Positions 6,725-9,986 of a DNA stretch of 9,986 nucleotides are shown here, one piece after another; the stretch's first letter is position 1; each line of letters starts with the position of its first letter. The translations under genes and the position numbers were made by a program. This DNA comes from an uncultured Eubacteriales bacterium. GTDB lineage: Bacteria > Bacillota > Clostridia > Oscillospirales > Acutalibacteraceae. The DNA is taken from NCBI GenBank assembly GCA_934675165.1, contig CAKUPP010000029.1, positions 1 to 9,986 on the forward strand. Reading direction: 5' to 3'. The notes beneath the pieces are model-generated. The model was not told the DNA's origin, did not search any database, and saw only the letters and a program-made list of their open reading frames with translations.

Positions 6725-7410
6725 CTAAAGAATAGTACACCAATTAAACCATCCTGAACCTTTTTTCATCTTAAATCGTTTTTGAATGCTAGCATCTGGA
6801 TTATTAGCATATAGCTCCATTTGTTCACTTTTTGAACAAAGAAAATCAACTATTCTATTTATACCAACACTAGTTTTAGAAGAAACAAGCACACACGCAG
6901 CAGGTATGGATTTAGCTACACCTTCTAAAAGTTCTTGATGTTTATGCGCATTAACTATCTTACCATGTCGCAAATCCCATTTTGTACCAACGAGCAATAC
7001 TTTACCGTCGGGTTGTACTTTATCATGTACTTTACTATATAAAGTCTCTAAATACTGTTCTTTTGATTTGTCAAAATCCGTATCCGTATCATGTACTATA
7101 ATCACAAAATTTGCACCTCGTGTAAACTCTACGACTTCATCGTAATACATCTCTGCTCCTGCTGTATCCCAAATATTAAACTGAATTTCATTACCACCAA
7201 CTCTCCTTATCAATTCCTTTGAAATCATTATATCTGATGCATTTTCATATTCATTAAACGGATAATCAAAAATTCTGTTCCACAATGATGTTTTTCCACC
7301 ACCAGTATCACCAATCAAGATTACTCTCGCGTAATAATCTACCGCATAAAAATTTAAATTTAAAAAAATGTGAATACAAATGCCAATAAAATATTTCTAG
7401 TTATTTTCAT
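6725..7410 (-). CDS. Ras/Rab/Rac-like small GTPase with CaaX-type tail; signal-peptide start frameshifted in T7
   Basis: From an in-frame TTG at 7318 the protein is 197 residues. It contains the P-loop GDTGGGKT (3-10), WDTAGAE (G3, 50-56), GTKWDLR (G4, 111-117, as in Rac rather than the NKxD of Rab) and VSSKTS (G5, 145-150). The Gln after DTAG is Ala, so hydrolysis may be slow. The tail has a basic stretch (QKRFKMKK) and ends GSGWFNWCTIL, a CaaX-like box. The TTG start would cut off the first strand. A better start is ATG 7410, which has AAAGGAGA eight bases upstream and overlaps the preceding gene by 14 bases. It encodes MKITRNILLAFVFTFF, a signal-peptide-like start, then meets TAA after seven T. 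One extra T would join it in frame to NLNFYAVDYYARVILIGD and the P-loop (228 residues). The gene is either really broken, phase-variable, rescued by slippage, or misassembled. Confidence 0.85.
6742..6760 (-). repeat. copy 1 of a 19-bp repeat encoding GSGW[FY]N
   Basis: This 19-bp segment at the 3' end of the GTPase gene matches 17 of 19 bases with 7813-7831 in the upstream gene, in the same strand and frame. It encodes GSGWFN directly before the C-terminal WCTIL. Confidence 0.7.
7362..7368 (-). other. T7 frameshift tract in the GTPase gene
   Basis: Seven T on the coding strand lie at codons 15-17 of the frame that starts at 7410. In that frame the next codon is TAA. A -1 shift here, or one added T, continues into the GTPase frame, which has no other stop back to the TAG ending the preceding gene. 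A phenylalanine tRNA on TTT next to a stop codon could re-pair one base back, and homopolymers of this length are also prone to replication, transcription and sequencing errors. Confidence 0.65.
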
Positions 7411-8338
7411 AATTTCCATCTCCTTTAAATAATCTGTATCCACCGTAAATCGTAGCACAAAATACTGTAAATGCTAAAGCTCTCCAAAGCAATTTTTTAT
7501 AACCTGTCAATTTTTTTTTTGACTTTTCACTATCAAAATTTTCATCACTATCAAAATCTGATTTATCGCCTTCAAATTTATACTCACCCGCTACCGAACC
7601 ATCCATTATACTTCTTTGTGCACTACCAATAAGTCCAAACAAATTATACTCATGAAAATCAAGTTGAGAAATATCTGGGTGACCTCGTCTCCATTTATTA
7701 TCTACTTTGAAGTATTTTTCTGTTTGGCATGTAAATCTATTAATCTGCGATTGCCGAGTATTATATTCATCTGTCTGTAAATTTTCTTTTCCATAACTGG
7801 CAAATTCCAAAGAATTATACCACCCTGAACCACCCAAGAAACTATACCACTTTTTATATTGTAATTCGTTAATATATCTTACTAATGGCGTTTTTACTGA
7901 TAATAAATTTTTTATATTTTTGTTTGATGATAAATCTACAGTATTTACTATAGGGTTTAGCGTTTCATCAGAAATATCATATAAAATAACAGCTTCACTA
8001 CATTTTTCCAGCACAGGCTTATTTACGTGACTTAAATACTTATACTTTATATGATAGTTTATATCATCATACTCATCATAAATAACTGTAGAATCTCGAA
8101 AACCATTTCTTCCAACACTATTTTCTTTTCCGTTAAAATGAACTCTTTTTTCAACAGCTTCAAATACACCCTTTTCACGACATAATAGATCAATCATTCG
8201 TTTTGCTTTTTCTTTATCATCACAAAAAACTGCAACATAAACTTGATAATTTTTTGTAGCCAACATATTTAAATTACTACCACTAATTATTGTTAAACAA
8301 CCCAACACTAACAAAAAAATTTTTTTAATCACATTCAT
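7397..8338 (-). CDS. exported, membrane-anchored protein with degenerate Ras-like domain
   Basis: This 313-residue protein has a signal peptide (about 1-27, ending NMLA). An ectodomain follows, then an acidic Asp/Ser/Glu/Lys linker (about 256-276), one membrane helix (about 284-304) and a short tail. I read the ectodomain as a decayed small GTPase. YQVYVAVFCDDKEKAKRMI (31-49) sits where a P-loop should be but lacks GxxxxGK. IKYKYLSHVN (97-106) replaces the WDTAG strand. EKCSEAVILYDISDETL (111-127) resembles the Rab strand GADAVILVYDITDEES. NLNMLATKNYQVYVAVFCD aligns with NLNFYAVDYYARVILIGD of the neighbouring GTPase, and both carry GSGW[FY]N (170-175 here). It is therefore probably a paralogue that no longer binds GTP. 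GGGAG lies about 10 bases before the ATG. It is the first gene of the operon. Confidence 0.7.
   Translation of the reverse strand: MNVIKKIFLLVLGCLTIISGSNLNMLATKNYQVYVAVFCDDKEKAKRMIDLLCREKGVFEAVEKRVHFNGKENSVGRNGFRDSTVIYDEYDDINYHIKYKYLSHVNKPVLEKCSEAVILYDISDETLNPIVNTVDLSSNKNIKNLLSVKTPLVRYINELQYKKWYSFLGGSGWYNSLEFASYGKENLQTDEYNTRQSQINRFTCQTEKYFKVDNKWRRGHPDISQLDFHEYNLFGLIGSAQRSIMDGSVAGEYKFEGDKSDFDSDENFDSEKSKKKLTGYKKLLWRALAFTVFCATIYGGYRLFKGDGNYENN
7813..7831 (-). repeat. copy 2 of the 19-bp GSGW[FY]N repeat
   Basis: This segment encodes GSGWYN at residues 170-175 of the degenerate GTPase-like protein and matches 17 of 19 bases with 6742-6760. Near-identity at DNA level in otherwise diverged paralogues suggests local gene conversion or strong constraint on a binding or processing motif. 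Confidence 0.7.
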
Positions 8339-8376
8339 CTATCGCTTCTCCCTTTCTATAACAACTATTAAGGTAC

Positions 8377-8405
8377 ATACTATCTATCTGATTATTCACT
8401 TGCAA
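8377..8405 (-). promoter_or_regulatory. probable promoter of the GTPase operon
   Basis: On the minus strand TTGCAA (8405-8400) and TAGTAT (8382-8377) are separated by 17 bases; each matches four of six sigma-A consensus positions. The start site would lie about 30 bases before the ATG at 8338, with AAAGGGAG as ribosome site. It is a moderate promoter and the best candidate in the upstream 300 bases. Confidence 0.45.
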
Positions 8406-8713
8406 AATATTTATAAAATCAGCACATTAAACAAAAAGCAAAATTTTATATATAAATTTACACCATAAAACATCCTGACACAATATACCCTTGCATTTAT
8501 TGTAAAATTTTGATTAATTTTATATATGTATAACATTTCATTAGTGCCATTAAACGAATTCTAACACTTAAAAATTTTCTTAAATAGAGTATCAAAACCT
8601 ACAAAGGGCTAACTAAATTACTGTCGCCCCACATATGAAAATGTGTCTGGTTGTCCTTTTAAAAAATGTGGCGCATACTATAAACATACCTTGCAAAAAT
8701 TATCACTCAAAAA
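8406..8713. other. non-coding stretch upstream of the operon
   Basis: I find no gene here on either strand. The sequence is AT-rich apart from 8605-8680, which is less so and holds an imperfect inverted repeat: GCCCCACAT (8626-8634) against ATGTGGCGC (8666-8674), eight of nine paired, with a 31-base loop that contains a smaller CACAT/ATGTG hairpin. It may be a remnant of mobile DNA, a structured RNA or the decayed 3' flank of the fic pseudogene. Confidence 0.4.
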
Positions 8714-9250
8714 TCACTGCAATCGATAGTAATTGCTGTGGATAAAATCATTTTGACCATCCAAACAAAAATCTGTAAAGTACCCTTTTTCACATTTTTA
8801 CTCACTTAAGATACTATAATAAAACGCTTTTTAAAATCTTCAATGATAAATGATATAACGTTAAACTTTATACACTCATTGAATATTATAAGTCTACCTA
8901 CTCTTCTATTTCTATATTGAAATGAGTGAATAACTTCAAAATTAACACAAATATCAATAGTATCATCTTGAAATCAATTTCATTTTTTCAAGTACATCTT
9001 TAGGTCTAGCAGTTTTTTACCCTCTACAACATCAACTCTTTTCTATAGTTACCGACTGCAAACCACGGTAAAGGCGAATTGTTTGTTCACTAATTTAGTA
9101 TAAAATGAATTTTTTAGTTGTATCTTCGGTAAAAGTATCACCTGCAATATCCATAACATAATCGACAAATTTGAAATAGTTTACTATTTCAGATGCACCA
9201 CTATTGTCACTAAATTCACTCCCCTCCATATAATTTAAATTATATGTCAT
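8714..9250 (-). pseudogene. Fic-domain protein, degraded pseudogene
   Basis: Read across frames on the minus strand this is a Fic family protein; the intact family transfers AMP or related groups to target proteins. From ATG 9250 it reads through MEGSEFSDNSGASEIV and YFKFVDYVMDIAGDTFTED to a stop at 9097-9095. A second frame gives VAVGNYRKELM, the first frame resumes with VVEGKKLLD, a third gives PKDVLEKMKLI, and another gives FEVIHSFQYRNRRVGRLI, FNECIKFNVISFIIEDF and, past an in-frame TAA, EKGYFTDFCLDGQ. At least three frameshifts and several stops are needed. The active motif, normally HPFxDGNGRxxR, is HSFQYRNRRVGR (8928-8893): the catalytic His remains but the Asp and both Gly of DGNG are lost. 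The gene is dead, and base drift has also reached the active site. Confidence 0.85.
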
Positions 9251-9510
9251 GCTGATTTGCAATTTGTGATAAGGGCTGCTTTTTTATCTATGATTATTTG
9301 TGTGATAAACTTTTTGAATACTTTTCTACAAAGTTTTGAAACATTACATAACAAATAATTTGCAATTTTTTCTAACACCCTATTTGAATCTTTTTCGCCT
9401 TTGGATATCTTAGCGATCATTTTAGAAAATATATCGAGTAAGTCTGGTAGAATAGATTTATTAATTTTCTTTGAAAATAATATTTTTTCAAGTTTGCTGT
9501 ATGAATACAT
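9247..9510 (-). CDS. small helical protein of unknown function upstream of fic
   Basis: This 87-residue protein is Lys/Ile/Leu-rich and probably all-helical, without signal peptide or membrane helix; I do not recognise it. AAGAGG lies about seven bases before the ATG, and a possible extended -10 (9531-9539) is just upstream. Its stop overlaps the ATG of the fic pseudogene as ATGA, an arrangement typical of translationally coupled pairs, so it may have been the fic partner, for example an antitoxin. No [S/T]xxxE[G/N] inhibitory helix motif is visible, which argues against the classic FicA type. It remains open although fic has decayed; alternatively it is a leftover N-terminal part of the same decayed locus. 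Confidence 0.45.
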   Translation of the reverse strand: MYSYSKLEKILFSKKINKSILPDLLDIFSKMIAKISKGEKDSNRVLEKIANYLLCNVSKLCRKVFKKFITQIIIDKKAALITNCKSA

Positions 9511-9530
9511 ATTATTACCTCTTCTTATTT

Positions 9531-9539
9531 GTTATACCA
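9531..9539 (-). promoter_or_regulatory. possible extended -10 element
   Basis: TGGTATAAC on the minus strand matches the TGnTATAAT pattern except for the last base. TTGTCA farther upstream could be a -35, but the spacing is 20 bases, which is long. The start site would fall nearly at the ribosome site of the 87-residue gene. Confidence 0.35.
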
Positions 9540-9722
9540 AAAGTAATCTAAAAGATTGACAAGATCTAAAGTAAATATTTTATGTGTTAATTTACAATCG
9601 ATGTGTTACAAAAGAAAAAAAGAAGTGACGGATAAACCACGTTGTGTTATGTTGATATGATCTAATTAATTGCGCAAATTTTCATTACACTATTTTGTAC
9701 GCCGTTTCGTTTTGTATAGAGA

Positions 9723-9986
9723 TTAAATTTCTTCAATTTTGATGTGGTGCTGTTTTTGCTTACTATTGTAACTAATGCCAATTGCAAGTTTTTGTCCAGT
9801 ATATTCCTTAAGTGCCAAAGCATAACGCTTTTCTTTAATTTGTTTTAAAGCTTCATCTGGAGTGGAATCTTTTTTTAGTTCAATGATAAACGCGGGTTTG
9901 TTTTTATCATTTGGGTAGAAAATGAAATCTGCAAAACCAATTCCGGCTGGCATTTCACGCACAATTTTATACTTCGTTCTAGCACT
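9723..9986 (-). CDS. C-terminal PD-(D/E)XK nuclease domain protein (DUF1703/AAA-ATPase-like type), partial
   Basis: Only the last 87 residues lie in the window; the reading frame is open to the right edge. They match the C-terminal nuclease-like domain (PDDEXK_9/DUF1703) found after an AAA-ATPase-like domain in large accessory families of gut and host-associated bacteria. Visible signature residues are REMPAGIGFADFIFYP, with the conserved Asp at visible residue 20; IIELKK, with the Glu-x-Lys at 36-38; then EALKQIKEKRYA and IGISYNSKQKQHHIKIE. A GTG at 9962 is only an internal codon, since the conserved domain continues upstream of it. The function of these proteins is not established. A clear terminator after the stop is not seen. 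Confidence 0.85.
   Translation of the reverse strand, partial: SARTKYKIVREMPAGIGFADFIFYPNDKNKPAFIIELKKDSTPDEALKQIKEKRYALALKEYTGQKLAIGISYNSKQKQHHIKIEEI

Noticed and set aside
7316..7318. TTG at 7318 as the natural start of the GTPase
   Set aside because: It would remove the first beta strand (ARVIL) needed by the fold. The only upstream Shine-Dalgarno-like bases (GAGAG) are weak, while ATG 7410 has a strong site. Kept only as a possible alternative start.
7397..7399. TAG readthrough fusing the degenerate protein to the GTPase
   Set aside because: The GTPase frame is open and in phase right after this TAG, which looked suggestive, but the overlapping ATG with its own ribosome site and signal-peptide sequence explains the open stretch better.
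8590..8612. GTTTTGATACTCT on the minus strand resembling the start of a type II CRISPR repeat
   Set aside because: There is a single copy, no spacer array and no cas gene in the window.
9605..9645. T-rich run after a GTGG/CCGTCAC stretch as terminator of the nuclease gene
   Set aside because: The stem is too short and imperfect on the minus strand, and it lies about 75-115 bases after the stop. TTGCGCAA (9670-9677) in the same gap is a short palindrome with no other support.
1..9986. tRNA, rRNA, complete IS elements, prophage or CRISPR arrays
   Set aside because: No cloverleaf-like, rRNA-like, transposase or repeated-spacer sequence was seen on either strand by eye; a covariance-model scan could still find small RNAs.

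Overview
The base composition is strongly AT-rich, Shine-Dalgarno sites are strong, and the protein families (solo ftsZ, a YetF/DUF421 plus DUF4363 pair, a CorA transporter, DUF4825, RsbW/RsbV-type regulators) are typical of low-GC Gram-positive Clostridia (Bacillota). Nothing here fixes the genus. An unusual set of exported proteins that includes a eukaryote-like small GTPase ending in a CaaX-type motif suggests, as inference only, a bacterium living in close contact with eukaryotic cells.

Left half (1-5340), mostly housekeeping. A plus-strand operon (promoter 193-221) encodes an exported coiled-coil protein of unknown function, an RsbW-like anti-sigma kinase and an RsbV-like STAS antagonist. 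It converges on a monocistronic ftsZ, and the two share a bidirectional terminator (1642-1676). Next comes a translationally coupled plus-strand pair, YetF/DUF421 and DUF4363, behind a promoter that resembles the forespore sigma-G consensus. This pair converges on a minus-strand CorA-type transporter with a clear sigma-A-like promoter. At the extreme left edge the minus strand carries two hairpins, the second a good intrinsic terminator, just before what may be the start of another gene.

Centre (5484-8405), the most interesting part. This is a four-gene minus-strand operon with a promoter near 8377-8405 and a terminator at 5484-5518. In transcription order it encodes: (1) an exported, C-terminally membrane-anchored protein whose ectodomain looks like a Ras fold without a P-loop; (2) a Ras/Rab/Rac-like GTPase with intact P-loop, DTAG and TKxD motifs and a C-terminal CTIL CaaX-type motif; (3) a small secreted protein; (4) a membrane-anchored DUF4825-like protein. 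The GTPase has its own strong Shine-Dalgarno and ATG (7410) overlapping gene 1. These would add a signal peptide, but the ATG and the GTPase domain are separated by a one-base frameshift in a run of seven T. The reconstructed N-terminus aligns with that of gene 1, and both proteins carry a GSGW[FY]N motif, so they appear to be diverged paralogues: one nucleotide-binding, one degenerate.

Right part (8406-9986), a decaying accessory region. It holds a non-coding stretch, a Fic-domain pseudogene broken by several frameshifts and stops with a ruined active-site motif, a small intact upstream gene whose stop overlaps the fic start as ATGA, and the 3' end of a PD-(D/E)XK nuclease-domain protein that runs off the window.
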